14,987 nucleotides of DNA from JANXSD01 sp043758125 (GCA_043758125.1 JAYVOC010000264.1:1-14987), one strand, 5' to 3'; counted from the stretch's first letter, positions 6,350 through 14,916 are shown. Notes: a model not told the origin generated them from the letters alone. Made by a program: numbers and translations.

Positions 6350-7577
6350 TTTTCTTGTTAACGGTTTTCCCATTAGCATAATTAATTATTAAAAAATAAT
6401 TTCCTTTCTTAACATTTTCTAAATTAATTTTTACGAAATAATCATTGACTTCTTGCTGTAAAATTTCTTTACCATTTAAATCATACAACTTTATATTTAG
6501 ACAAAGTTGAGAAGACTTTAAATATGTAAATCCTTTGTTAGTTGGATTTGGAAATATTGAAATTAAAGAAGGAACTTCTATAGATTTTACAGAAGTTAAA
6601 AGTGCAGGATCTAGAATATAAACACCATCAGCGGAGGTGCCAAACCAAATTTTTCCGTCAGGCGCAACACGAACACATTGAACATGATTATCGATAAGCG
6701 TAGTGTTAACAGTTGAAAAATTTCTGAAAGATTGCCCCGACTTTTTTATTAATCCTGAATCAATACTTCCGATCCATAAATCTTGATTCGCATCAATATC
6801 AATGGATGATAATCCGTAAGAAGATATACTTGAATTAAATGGAGAATAGTTAAACCAACCAAAACTTGGAAGCTTTACTATAAGTCCATTTGCAGGAGAC
6901 GCAATCCAAATATTCCCAACATTATCTTTCGTAATTCCTAAAATTGTATTGTCTGGAATGCCAGAATTTTGCAATGTATAATTTGTAAATGTTGTATCAT
7001 GAATAATTAATAGTCCTCCATTTACGGTTCCAACATATTTATCATTCGTTGATGAATCAATATAAATTGCAGCAATCGTATTAGAGCCAATTGGACTAGT
7101 AAACATCTGGTAAATATTCCATTTATTACTCGTGCTTATTTCTGATAAACCACCACCTGCGCCTGCACCAATCCATTTTACTCCTGCACTATCAAATGCA
7201 ATTGCACGAACAAAATCATCAGGCAATAATGAATTCGACATATTTGTTACTGTCCAGTTGATGCCATCAAATTGAGCGAAGCCGCCATTCGCAGTTCCAA
7301 TCCATTTATCATTATTTTTATCAATCGTTATAGCTCTAACATCATCCCATGGCAATCCCGAATTAGTTGGATGATAAATTGTCCATGTCGTACCTTCTAA
7401 TTTTGCAAGACCAGCATCCGTACCGATCCATGCCGTTGAATCATTTTCAAAGGTGATACAACGAACAGAATTCTCAGGTAATTGAGAATTTATTCTATCG
7501 TAATTTGTTAACGGAATTACTTGTGCTTTAGTAATACTTCCTATGAATAGGAATAGCAGTATAATATTTTTTATCAT
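6336..7577 (-). CDS. Secreted seven-bladed propeller protein with T9SS type A sorting domain
   Basis: A 413-residue exported protein. Residues 1-19 are a signal peptide ending in Lys-Ala-Gln. Seven repeats resembling two-component-regulator propeller blades follow, each with a W-[IF]-[GA]-type strand and G[LGV] turn. The key aromatic positions are W50, W92, W135, Y181, W224, W268 and W311, spaced 42-46 residues, matching a complete seven-bladed beta-propeller. The C-terminal 75-80 residues form a T9SS type A sorting domain: IFPNPTNKGF (341-350), LYDLNGKEI, then KKGNYFLIINYANGK and KKIIVE at the end. The protein is probably passed across the outer membrane by T9SS and anchored or released. Reg_prop blades usually form the sensor part of hybrid histidine kinases; here no kinase is attached, and the ligand is unknown. 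The gene converges on dnaG with overlapping 3' ends. Confidence 0.9.
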   Translation of the reverse strand: MIKNIILLFLFIGSITKAQVIPLTNYDRINSQLPENSVRCITFENDSTAWIGTDAGLAKLEGTTWTIYHPTNSGLPWDDVRAITIDKNNDKWIGTANGGFAQFDGINWTVTNMSNSLLPDDFVRAIAFDSAGVKWIGAGAGGGLSEISTSNKWNIYQMFTSPIGSNTIAAIYIDSSTNDKYVGTVNGGLLIIHDTTFTNYTLQNSGIPDNTILGITKDNVGNIWIASPANGLIVKLPSFGWFNYSPFNSSISSYGLSSIDIDANQDLWIGSIDSGLIKKSGQSFRNFSTVNTTLIDNHVQCVRVAPDGKIWFGTSADGVYILDPALLTSVKSIEVPSLISIFPNPTNKGFTYLKSSQLCLNIKLYDLNGKEILQQEVNDYFVKINLENVKKGNYFLIINYANGKTVNKKIIVE

Positions 7578-7594
7578 GTATCAATTGGCGTTCT

Positions 7595-7602
7595 CAAATG
7601 TA
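7595..7602 (-). promoter_or_regulatory. Candidate Bacteroidota -7 promoter element for the propeller gene
   Basis: On the minus strand this reads TACATTTG, a full match to the Bacteroidota -7 consensus TAnnTTTG, and it lies 17 bases before the ATG. A good -33 TTTG is not present at the usual distance, so this rests on one short motif in AT-rich DNA. Confidence 0.35.
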
Positions 7603-7679
7603 TGAAATAATATAAAATAGTGACTGTTAAAAGATAACTTATAGATTTCTAATTGTAAGATTTGAGCATAATCTAGGAT

Positions 7680-7930
7680 GGCAAAGGTGCGGCTGTGATC
7701 CAACGAAAAGAGCGAAGCGATCATTCATGTACCGATGAAGTGAGATAGTAGCAATGCAGATATGATCAATCCTTAATGAAGAAAAATAGTAGCACTATGA
7801 TGAATGGTCGCTTGGTTTTCGCTTGTGTGTTCTTCTTTGGTTACTTTCTTTTGCACAACCAACCGAACGTTAGTGAACTCATGGATGCCTTCTAAAAATA
7901 TGCAAATCATCCATAAAAGAAAGTGACAGA
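7680..7930. other. Structured intergenic element with nested inverted repeats
   Basis: This part of the 504-bp gap between the propeller and ALDH-like genes is visibly richer in GC than its flanks. It holds two imperfect inverted repeats. AAGCGATCATTCAT (7715-7728) pairs with ATGAATGGTCGCTT (7800-7813), with one G-T type mismatch and a further CGAAAA/TTTTCG match outside it. GTTACTTTCTTTT (7840-7852) pairs with AAAAGAAAGTGAC (7915-7927), and inside that pair ATGGATG (7881-7887) pairs with CATCCAT (7908-7914), directly abutting the outer arm. It could be a structured RNA, a non-autonomous repeat element or decayed sequence. The remainder of the gap (7603-7679, 7931-8081) is plain AT-rich DNA in which I see nothing else. 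Confidence 0.4.
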
Positions 7931-8081
7931 ACAAAATAGGATAGCAATTATTTATTTACAAAAAAATAAATATAAAAACCCAACAAAGATTTCTTTATTT
8001 CGAAAAACTAAAAACACAAGGTAGTCAACTACTAAAATCGAAAAGTACAATTATATAAAATATTGAACATTATCTTAATTC

Positions 8082-8999
8082 TTAAATCCCCATAGGATGC
8101 CAAGTAGTTTTTATCTCTTGACAATTTAAAATTCGATACGGTGATTCAATTGGTTCTTTCGAATAATCGATAGCACGCTTTACATTCAAGGCAGCATTCA
8201 CTTGCACAGTTTTTTTATCATCATTACTAAGATCACTAAATACAATTGCATTTACATCCATGTGTGAGGATGCATGTCCGATAAATTCTTTTCTGTTTCC
8301 AGTTAAAATATTAATTACACCACCAGGTAAGTCGGAAGCATGAAGTACTTCAGCAAAATCAATTGCTGTTAGAGGAAATTTATCTGCCGCTACAATGGTG
8401 CAAGTATTTCCTCCAATAATAACAGGAGCAACATGACTAATAATTCCTAATAACGCTTCTGCTTGTGGTGCAAGAATGGTAACGATGCCAGTCGGTTCAG
8501 GATATGAAAAATTAAAATGAGCACTCTCTACAGGATTTACAGTGCTAAAAATTTGAATATACTTATCACTCCATCCTGCATAATACACCAACAAATCAAT
8601 AGAGGCATTCACTTCATTTTTTGCTTTTGCAGATGTATATCCTTGCTGAATTAACACATCAACAAATTGTGCTTTTCTTCCTTCTAAGGTTTCAGCAATG
8701 CGATATAATATCTGTGCCTTATTATATGCTGAACGTTTTGCCCAATCATTCTGCACTTTACGATTTGAAACAATTGAATCTCTCAAATCTTTACGTGATG
8801 CGCGGCAAATATTCGCAATAATATTTCCTTGAATATCTTTCAAAGCAGAAAATCTTCCTGACTCCGTACGAGGAAATTTTCCATCGATGTAAAGTTTATA
8901 TGTTTTGCGAACATCAATTCGAGAAGCAGTCTCTGCGTTAGATTTTGAGATGCCATTTCCATTTGATGCAGCAATCGATTTTTTTATTTTAGTTTCCAT
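8082..8999 (-). CDS. Truncated, catalytically dead aldehyde dehydrogenase-like protein (ALDH16 C-domain type)
   Basis: A 305-residue protein aligning by eye with the N-terminal half of the ALDH fold: YKLYIDGKFPRTESG (34-48), LVYYAGWSDKY (137-147), PEPTGIVTILAPQAEALLG (167-185), FPLTAIDFAEVLHASDLPGGV (208-228) and NILTGNRKEFIGH. Every signature position is altered. The PWNFP oxyanion motif is APQAE, the KPAE cofactor lysine position is Val-Ala-Ala-Asp (203-206), and FTGST is VFSDL. The protein stops before the catalytic Glu (LELGG) and Cys (GHVCCAGSR) regions. It follows the intact ALDH gene by 46 bp on the same strand. A second ALDH-like domain of about 300 residues without catalytic residues is the hallmark of ALDH16, so this is probably a pseudoenzyme partner rather than random decay. 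The first 33 residues are a polar, Ser/Asn/Lys-rich extension. A fragmentary gene is the alternative. Confidence 0.8.
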   Translation of the reverse strand: METKIKKSIAASNGNGISKSNAETASRIDVRKTYKLYIDGKFPRTESGRFSALKDIQGNIIANICRASRKDLRDSIVSNRKVQNDWAKRSAYNKAQILYRIAETLEGRKAQFVDVLIQQGYTSAKAKNEVNASIDLLVYYAGWSDKYIQIFSTVNPVESAHFNFSYPEPTGIVTILAPQAEALLGIISHVAPVIIGGNTCTIVAADKFPLTAIDFAEVLHASDLPGGVINILTGNRKEFIGHASSHMDVNAIVFSDLSNDDKKTVQVNAALNVKRAIDYSKEPIESPYRILNCQEIKTTWHPMGI

Positions 9000-9045
9000 A
9001 ATAGGAATTGTAATGATGAAATTATTTTAATGAAAGCAATAATGA

Positions 9046-10521
9046 TTAATTAAAATCTATGTAAGGTTGTAATCCGTGTAATCCACCTTCACGACCCATT
9101 CCACTTTCTTTGTATCCTCCAAAAGGACTTGTTGGATCAAATTTATTGTAAGTATTCGCCCAGATAACGCCTGCACGAAGTTTAGACGATACTTTAAAAA
9201 TTTTAGAACCTTTGTCAGTCCATATTCCACCTGATAATCCGAACGGAGTATTGTTTGCTTTTTCAATTACCTCTTCAACAGTACGGAATGTTTGTATTGC
9301 TAATACTGGTCCGAAAATTTCTTTTTGTACGATGCTTGATGATTGTGCAACCTTCGTAAATAATGTTGGTCGATACCAAAAACCTTTTGATGGAATAGCG
9401 CAACTTGATTGCCAACATTCGCCACCTTCGTTGATTCCAGCTTTCACTAAAGATTTTATTTTATTCAATTGCTCTTTCGAGTTGATAGCTCCGATGTCAG
9501 TATTTTTATCAAGAGGATCTCCAACAATTAATGTTTCAATTCTGTCTTTTAATTTTCTTAAAACAAGATCAGCAATATTTTCCTGAACAAATAATCGTGA
9601 TCCTGCACAACAAACATGGCCTTGATTAAAGAAGATACCATTTACAATTCCTTCCACTGCTTGATCGATGGCGGCATCTTCGAAAATAATATTTGCAGCT
9701 TTTCCACCAAGTTCGAGTGTGTATTTCTTATCTGTTCCAGCTAATGCTTTCTGTATAATTTTCCCTACATCAGTAGAGCCAGTAAATGCAATTTTATCAA
9801 TACCTGGATGATTTACAATTGCTGCGCCCGTTGCTCCAGCACCAGTGATAATATTTACAACTCCTGGTGGTAAATCTGCCTCTTGAAAAATTTCAGCAAG
9901 CTTTAACGCAGTCAAAGGAGTTGTTTCTGCTGGTTTTAAAACAACAGTATTTCCCGCTGCTAATGCAGGAGCAATTTTCCAAGCGGCCATCAATAGCGGA
10001 AAGTTCCAAGGAATTATTTGACCAGCAACACCCAATGGTTTCACTGTTCTTCCTGGGAAAGCATAGTCCATCTTATCAGCCCATCCAGCATAATAGAAAA
10101 AATGTGCAGCAGCCAATGGAATATCAATATCACGACTTTCACGAATTGGCTTTCCACCATCAATACTTTCGATGATTGCAATTTCTCGAGCTTTCTCTTG
10201 AAGAATACGAGCAATTCTAAAAAGATATTTACCTCGCTCAGCAGCCGGCATCTTCGACCAACTTTTATCATAAGCATTACGTGCTGCTTTAACAGCTTTA
10301 TCTACATCCGCTGCATTAGCATCTGCAACATGTGCAATTTTTTTCTCCGTAGCAGGATTTATCGTATCAAAATATTTACCACTAGATGGCACAACAAATT
10401 TTCCATTGATAAATAATTCGTATTGCGATTTCAGTTGGATATGGTCAGCACTCTCAGGCGCTGGAGCATACGACCATTTAGTATCGAACTTTAAACCGGG
10501 AGCTACACTTTGCTTTTTCAT
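9046..10521 (-). CDS. NAD(P)-dependent aldehyde dehydrogenase, intact (ALDH16 N-domain type)
   Basis: A 491-residue soluble enzyme oxidising an aldehyde to the carboxylate with NAD(P)+. All core ALDH motifs are present: YELFINGKFV (34-43), PWNFPLLMA (171-179), KPAETTPLTAL (Lys196, cofactor site), FTGSTDVGK (246-254), LELGGK with general base Glu270, GHVCCAGSR with nucleophile Cys304, EIFGPVLAI (401-409, with the cofactor Glu-x-Phe) and the C-terminal SPFGGYKESGMGREGG (465-480). Length is normal for a single-domain ALDH. Nothing in the sequence tells the substrate. The downstream truncated ALDH homologue suggests the two products form one complex resembling ALDH16, whose bacterial forms have an active N-domain. 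In some bacteria such ALDH pairs sit beside deoC; no deoC is present here. No confident promoter was found in the 284-bp upstream gap. Confidence 0.93.
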   Translation of the reverse strand: MKKQSVAPGLKFDTKWSYAPAPESADHIQLKSQYELFINGKFVVPSSGKYFDTINPATEKKIAHVADANAADVDKAVKAARNAYDKSWSKMPAAERGKYLFRIARILQEKAREIAIIESIDGGKPIRESRDIDIPLAAAHFFYYAGWADKMDYAFPGRTVKPLGVAGQIIPWNFPLLMAAWKIAPALAAGNTVVLKPAETTPLTALKLAEIFQEADLPPGVVNIITGAGATGAAIVNHPGIDKIAFTGSTDVGKIIQKALAGTDKKYTLELGGKAANIIFEDAAIDQAVEGIVNGIFFNQGHVCCAGSRLFVQENIADLVLRKLKDRIETLIVGDPLDKNTDIGAINSKEQLNKIKSLVKAGINEGGECWQSSCAIPSKGFWYRPTLFTKVAQSSSIVQKEIFGPVLAIQTFRTVEEVIEKANNTPFGLSGGIWTDKGSKIFKVSSKLRAGVIWANTYNKFDPTSPFGGYKESGMGREGGLHGLQPYIDFN

Positions 10522-10714
10522 TCGGGAAATAATTTTCCTCGAAATTAAATGTTTTATACCAATACTTAATATAAATTAGTTCAAAGAGGCGAAGTAATTT
10601 TTTATCAAGAGGATTTAAAAAAGTCGTTGCATCGCCATTGCCTTCAGAACTATTTTTTTAAAAGATGTATTGGTGAATAATTACAGTTTTACTGAACTTG
10701 CGTCAACAACTATT

Positions 10715-10753
10715 TAAAAAGAATACGGCTACCCAATTTTCATCAGATAGCCG
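10715..10753 (-). terminator. Rho-independent terminator of the OmpA-family gene
   Basis: Read on the minus strand, CGGCTATC (from 10753) pairs with GGTAGCCG (to 10726) across a 12-base loop, with one G-U pair, and is followed by TATTCTTTTT. It lies 53 bp after the OmpA-family stop codon and separates that gene from the ALDH pair. The rest of the 10522-10805 gap shows no further element. Confidence 0.75.
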
Positions 10754-10805
10754 CCTAGATTTTATAAATTATTAACTTGAATTAGCTAGTAAATCGTATG
10801 TACAA

Positions 10806-11645
10806 TTACTTCGGTTCCATTAATTTAAAAAACTGATCTAACTGAGGCAGAATCACTATTCGAGTTCTTCTATTTGTTGCCCTACCTTCAGGACTGTCGT
10901 TGGATACTAATGACACATATTCACCTCTTCCGGCCGCAATCATACGAGCGGGATCAACACCATACGTTTTTTGTAAAACACGAACTACAGCTGTCGAACG
11001 AAGCACACTTAAATCCCAATTATCCTTTATTGTACCTGTACTGATAGCTTTATTATCAGTATGACCTTCTACCATGAATTGGATATCAGGCTGTGCTTTA
11101 ACAACTGCTGCAACTTTTCCAAGTACTTCCTTTGCTCCAGATGTGATTTCATAACTACCACTTTTGAAAAGCATTTTGTCGGAGATAGAAATGAAAACTG
11201 CACTTCCTTCCACTTTAATATTAACATCTTTATCATCAATGTTTGCAAGCGCACCTTTAAGATTTAATACCAATGCCATATTCAAGGAATCCTTACGCGA
11301 CATTTCAACTTGCAAATTCTTTATATAACTGTCTTTGGAGTTTATATTCTCTAGCGATTTACGAATGCTCTCTGCTTGTGTTGATGAAATAACTGACATG
11401 TCACCCAACTGTTTCATCATCGTATTACTATTAGATTTCAAATTAGCTAATTCATCTTGCAATGAAATAACTTTTGCTCCTTGCTTATCTTTATCAGAAA
11501 TACAAGCGCTTAGCATTAAATCAACTTTGTCGTACTGAGTTTTTAAGCTATCATATTTCGCAACTTGAGCCTTGTATTTTTTTGTACTTACACATGAGCT
11601 CATCATCAAGATTGCCGACACAGAGAATAGAATTATTCGTTTCAT
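10806..11645 (-). CDS. OmpA-family peptidoglycan-binding lipoprotein
   Basis: With the ATG at 11645 the protein has 279 residues and begins MKRIILFSVSAILMMSSC, a lipoprotein signal with the modified Cys at residue 18 of this start. A longer reading from a TTG at 11669 adds eight residues that spoil the compact signal, so the ATG is preferred. Residues about 22-120 are a polar, heptad-like helical region (KYDSLKTQYDKVDLML, SLQDELANLKSNSNTMMKQL), probably a coiled coil. The C-terminal OmpA/MotB domain shows FKSGSYEITSGAKEVLGKV, the signature MVEGHTDNKA, NWDLSVLRSTAVVRVL, ARMIAAGRGEY and NRRTRIVI. The domain binds diaminopimelate in peptidoglycan and anchors the outer membrane to the wall. It appears to be a single-gene unit with its own terminator. 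Confidence 0.92.
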   Translation of the reverse strand: MKRIILFSVSAILMMSSCVSTKKYKAQVAKYDSLKTQYDKVDLMLSACISDKDKQGAKVISLQDELANLKSNSNTMMKQLGDMSVISSTQAESIRKSLENINSKDSYIKNLQVEMSRKDSLNMALVLNLKGALANIDDKDVNIKVEGSAVFISISDKMLFKSGSYEITSGAKEVLGKVAAVVKAQPDIQFMVEGHTDNKAISTGTIKDNWDLSVLRSTAVVRVLQKTYGVDPARMIAAGRGEYVSLVSNDSPEGRATNRRTRIVILPQLDQFFKLMEPK

Positions 11646-11666
11646 TGGATATAAATTATTTATTGA

Positions 11667-11674
11667 CAAAAATA
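11667..11674 (-). promoter_or_regulatory. Candidate -7 promoter element for the OmpA-family gene
   Basis: The minus strand reads TATTTTTG, matching TAnnTTTG, 21 bases before the preferred ATG at 11645. It overlaps the rejected TTG start, which supports the shorter protein. No clear -33 TTTG is seen at the expected distance, so this is tentative. Confidence 0.3.
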
Positions 11675-11788
11675 AGTACTCAATTTGTTAAAATTAGCTT
11701 AAATAATATGATCTATTAAGATGTTTTCAACATACTTTGTTAAATAAAGAATACAATAAAATTGGTATGAAAAAAGAGTTCCATAAAT

Positions 11789-13375
11789 TTAATTTCCCCT
11801 AGCGATTTTGTATAAATTGAAATTTCCAATTTCCATTTCCATATTGAGGTTTGTCGAATTATTTTTAATGTAAATATCTAGCGCAGGATTAGGTAATTCT
11901 TTATTCGTTAATAAATAGCGAATATCATATTGTTTTAGCTGTAATTTGAGAATCTCTTGACGCTCATTTGGGAGATTTGAAAAGCTTGTGCGTTGCGCGT
12001 ATAACGATAGTGCACGAGGTTTAATAAAAAGAATGGCATCCTTCTCATTTGTTGTTGATGAAATGTACGGAAAAATCATTTGCGCATCTTCTAACATAGG
12101 GCCAATTTGAGTGCTATTTTGTTTATCAATAATATCTTCCCATTCGGGTTTATAAAGTAAGCCACATGCAATAATTGAAACCACAACAAGCACTTTTCGG
12201 TAAGGTATAATTTTAGTTATTTGATTTAAGCCGACTCCTGCATAGAGTAAACATAACGGAGCAATAGGAAATAAAAATCTAAATCCTGCACTAGAATAAT
12301 TGTAAAAAAGAATCACCGTAAGATATCCTACAAAAATTAATTCAGAAAGTTCTAATGATTTCCTTAATCTTAAAAAAAATCCAAGCAACATACTTAGCAT
12401 AAATATTTTCTTGCAAATTGTACCGATAAATGAAAAAGGAAGTCCTGTGTTTGTTTGAATGAAATAGTTAAAGATGTCATGATATAAATTTAGATGCTGA
12501 TATGCCATCGATAAACTCGGATTAAAAAGCTGAGCGCGTAATTGATGACTCATTTCAATTCCGGAGCTAACTGGAAAAAGCACATAGTTAAGAAGTAGAA
12601 AAAAAACAAAAGATAGAAAGGGTACTAATACTCCAAAGTAAAAAAATTGTTTTTTCGTAACATCTTTTTTCCGTATTAACTTATCCAACATGTATAGAAA
12701 AATAGCAGCAGGAACAACAAATCCTATCGGTCGAATGGAGATAAGCAATCCAGATAATGAAGCAATTGCAATTAAATTTGACCATGAATAATTTTGTTTG
12801 TCAAAGATATATAGGATCAATAAAAGAACAAATGTGAATGGAATTTCAGAATTAATTTCTGACTTAAATCTCAAAATCCAAGGATTGAATACAAAGAATA
12901 AAATTAGCATTATACATTTCCATTCCGATAAATATTTTTTTGACCAACTAACAAAAACAATAATTAAGAAAATTAAATAACATGTAATTGTATAATTAAA
13001 AGCTAACATATTATTACCAAATAATGCATAAATAGGACTTAATAAAAGTGGAAATCCAATTGTGTAAGCAGTAGGTCCCAAAATTGGGTAGCTTTCATTG
13101 TATATATAGCCGGTTTCGTATTGAGGAATTCTTTGAACAATATTTTTTGACTGATGAATATATTGAGCAAAATCATCACCCCAATCTTGATCTTTTCTTA
13201 TATTAATACATAGCAATAAAACACAAGAAATTATTAATAGACATTTCCAAACTAAAGACGTAGTAGACGTTTTATTTAGCAACATTTGTAATAAAGATGA
13301 ACATATATTAAAACAGTAGAGAAATGAGAATTTGAATTGTATAAATTTAAATTTATCAAACTTAAGAAAATCCAT
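11789..13375 (-). CDS. Polytopic membrane glycosyltransferase, GT39/PMT-like (ArnT fold)
   Basis: An integral membrane protein of up to 528 residues with about ten or more hydrophobic helices between residues 41 and 410 and a soluble C-terminal tail of about 115 residues. After the first helix comes QDWGDDFAQYIHQ (63-75), the acidic first periplasmic loop that holds the catalytic Asp in GT-C enzymes of the PMT/ArnT type. FKSEINSEIPF (170-180), SIRPIGFVVP (213-222) and SSAGFRFLFPIAPL (361-374) are further features of the class. Such enzymes move a sugar from a polyprenyl-phosphate carrier to a lipid, glycan or protein on the outer face of the inner membrane; the acceptor is unknown. The first 30 residues are Phe/Lys-rich, and an in-frame ATG at 13285 (MLLNKTSTTS) directly before helix 1 is an equally credible start. 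No glycan gene cluster surrounds it, and no terminator is evident. Confidence 0.8.
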   Translation of the reverse strand: MDFLKFDKFKFIQFKFSFLYCFNICSSLLQMLLNKTSTTSLVWKCLLIISCVLLLCINIRKDQDWGDDFAQYIHQSKNIVQRIPQYETGYIYNESYPILGPTAYTIGFPLLLSPIYALFGNNMLAFNYTITCYLIFLIIVFVSWSKKYLSEWKCIMLILFFVFNPWILRFKSEINSEIPFTFVLLLILYIFDKQNYSWSNLIAIASLSGLLISIRPIGFVVPAAIFLYMLDKLIRKKDVTKKQFFYFGVLVPFLSFVFFLLLNYVLFPVSSGIEMSHQLRAQLFNPSLSMAYQHLNLYHDIFNYFIQTNTGLPFSFIGTICKKIFMLSMLLGFFLRLRKSLELSELIFVGYLTVILFYNYSSAGFRFLFPIAPLCLLYAGVGLNQITKIIPYRKVLVVVSIIACGLLYKPEWEDIIDKQNSTQIGPMLEDAQMIFPYISSTTNEKDAILFIKPRALSLYAQRTSFSNLPNERQEILKLQLKQYDIRYLLTNKELPNPALDIYIKNNSTNLNMEMEIGNFNLYKIARGN

Positions 13376-13533
13376 TTTACTATAGGCTAAAACATGGAAT
13401 TATTATATTTTTAGTGGCGAATTAAATTTTACTGTATAATCTTTGATTTAAAATTTGGAATTCTGAAGAATATTTTTTTATATTGTATACGTCAAATCAT
13501 CAATCAAAATAAAATAATCTAACCTAAAATCTA

Positions 13534-14916
13534 ATGAGAAAATCTTTGCTTTACACGAGTGCATTAGCAATGCTATTGTCATCCGCAGTTACAATTAAAT
13601 CTAATGCCCAATCATGGTCGTTAGCTGGAAATGCTGGAACAAATCCCGCTACACAATTTCTTGGAACTACTGATAGTAAATTCCTGAAATTTAGAACCAA
13701 TAATGTGGTAAGATTATCCATTTCTAATGGGGGAAGAGTAGGTATTGGTAACACCAATCCGCTTTCACGTTTAGATATTCTTGGAGCAACTAATGATTCA
13801 GGTTCAGTAGTAAGTATAATAGGGAAATATGTTGGAAAAAAGCAAGATGTAATTGGATTACTAGCTACATCAAAACCAACGGATACTACTGGAATCGGAG
13901 TTTCTGGTGGCGGTAACTATATTGGTGTGGAAGGTTCAGGAAATAACTTCGGAGTATTAGGAAACGGAGCAACAGGAGTTTATGGTTACTCGAATTATGG
14001 CGCTTCTGCAGGTTTTCCAACAGGTGTTTGGGGTGAAAGTGCTGGAGGAACACAAGGAAATGGAGTGTTCGGATATGCAGCAACTGGAACTCAACAAAAT
14101 ATTGCTATTTGGGGAATTGCAACAGATACTGTGAATAATGGAACATCAGCAAATACGGATTTCGCAGGATTTTTTCAAGGTAATATAGGCTATTGGAAAG
14201 CATATAATATTTCAGATGCTAAATTCAAAAAGAATATTGAACCATTAAGTGGTGCACTTGATAAAATTAAAAAACTTACAACAGCATCTTATACTTTTAA
14301 AAGAGACGAGTATCCAAAATTATATTTGCCACAAGGACAACAAATCGGATTCCTTGCTGATAATATGGAAAGCGTATTCCCACAATTCGTAATAAAAAAT
14401 TCTCTTCCTGCTAAAGTTAATCCTAAAACGCATGAAGTGATTTCACAAGCTGCTGATCTTAAAATGGTAGATTATATTAGCATGATTCCTGTTCTTACTG
14501 CAGGTATTCAAGAGCAGCAAGTTCAAATTGAAAAGAAAGATGCACAAATCAATACGCTAAATTCTAAATTAGCATCTCTCGAATCAAGATTAGCTGCACT
14601 AGAAGCAACATCTTCCGTACAAAATAACAGAACAGGAAATGCAATCAATGAAACTGCTGCTTCTCTCGAACAAAATAGTCCAAACCCATTCACGCAATCT
14701 ACTCAGATTCGTTATGCGTTGCCATCTGATTTTAAATCAGCTCAAATTATCATCACCGCACCAAATGGTAATGTGATGAAAAATTATAGCATTAAATCAA
14801 AAGGGTTAGGACAATTAATAATTAATGCAAATGAATTAGCTGCTGGAATTTACACTTATTCATTGTTAGTTGATGGAAATATCGTTGCTACTAAATCATT
14901 AGTGCTAACAAAATAA
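13534..14916 (+). CDS. T9SS-secreted tail-fibre-like protein with S74 intramolecular chaperone domain
   Basis: A 460-residue exported protein. Domains in order: signal peptide (1-26, ending Asn-Ala-Gln); an N-terminal segment of the kind common on Bacteroidota surface proteins (WSLAGNAGTNP, FLGTTDSKFLKFRTNN, GGRVGIGNTNPLSRLDI); a Gly-rich region of short repeats (about 118-220: GVSGGGNYIGVEGSG, FGVLGNGATGVYGYS, GVWGES, GVFGYA) likely to form a trimeric beta-helical stalk; and an S74 peptidase/chaperone domain starting ISDAKFKKNIEPL. Its Ser227 and Lys232 are spaced by five, as in the catalytic dyad of endosialidase chaperones. A coiled coil (325-358, IQEQQVQIEKKDAQINTLNS onward) and a T9SS type A sorting domain follow (LEQNSPNPFTQST from 378, AAGIYTYSLLVDG, KSLVLTK at the end). 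It is probably a trimeric surface adhesin or stalk. The leader shares a 158-bp spacer with the divergent glycosyltransferase gene. Confidence 0.9.
   Translation: MRKSLLYTSALAMLLSSAVTIKSNAQSWSLAGNAGTNPATQFLGTTDSKFLKFRTNNVVRLSISNGGRVGIGNTNPLSRLDILGATNDSGSVVSIIGKYVGKKQDVIGLLATSKPTDTTGIGVSGGGNYIGVEGSGNNFGVLGNGATGVYGYSNYGASAGFPTGVWGESAGGTQGNGVFGYAATGTQQNIAIWGIATDTVNNGTSANTDFAGFFQGNIGYWKAYNISDAKFKKNIEPLSGALDKIKKLTTASYTFKRDEYPKLYLPQGQQIGFLADNMESVFPQFVIKNSLPAKVNPKTHEVISQAADLKMVDYISMIPVLTAGIQEQQVQIEKKDAQINTLNSKLASLESRLAALEATSSVQNNRTGNAINETAASLEQNSPNPFTQSTQIRYALPSDFKSAQIIITAPNGNVMKNYSIKSKGLGQLIINANELAAGIYTYSLLVDGNIVATKSLVLTK

Noticed and set aside
7776..7895. Small frame on the + strand encoding 39 residues beginning MKKNSSTMMN with a hydrophobic middle, a possible single-span peptide
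   Set aside because: It runs through arms of both inverted repeats, has no visible ribosome site, and the hydrophobic stretch derives from a T-rich repeat-like segment. Without homologues it cannot be told from chance.
8011..8034. Terminator for the ALDH pair on the minus strand (GTAG-TTGA-CTAC followed by a T-rich stretch)
   Set aside because: The stem is only four pairs and the T-run is interrupted and some bases away, so it is too weak to call.
9212..10416. Several + strand open frames opposite the ALDH gene
   Set aside because: They lie wholly inside a strongly supported ALDH gene on the other strand and show no recognisable motifs; they are antisense shadows.
11646..11669. Longer OmpA-family start at a TTG (11669)
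   Set aside because: It adds eight residues before a compact lipoprotein signal and overlaps the candidate -7 promoter element; the ATG at 11645 fits better.
13440..13486. Promoter for the S74/T9SS gene (TTTG near 13454 with TATATTG near 13479)
   Set aside because: The downstream element lacks one base of the TAnnTTTG consensus and the spacing is loose; such matches are easily found by chance in this AT-rich spacer.
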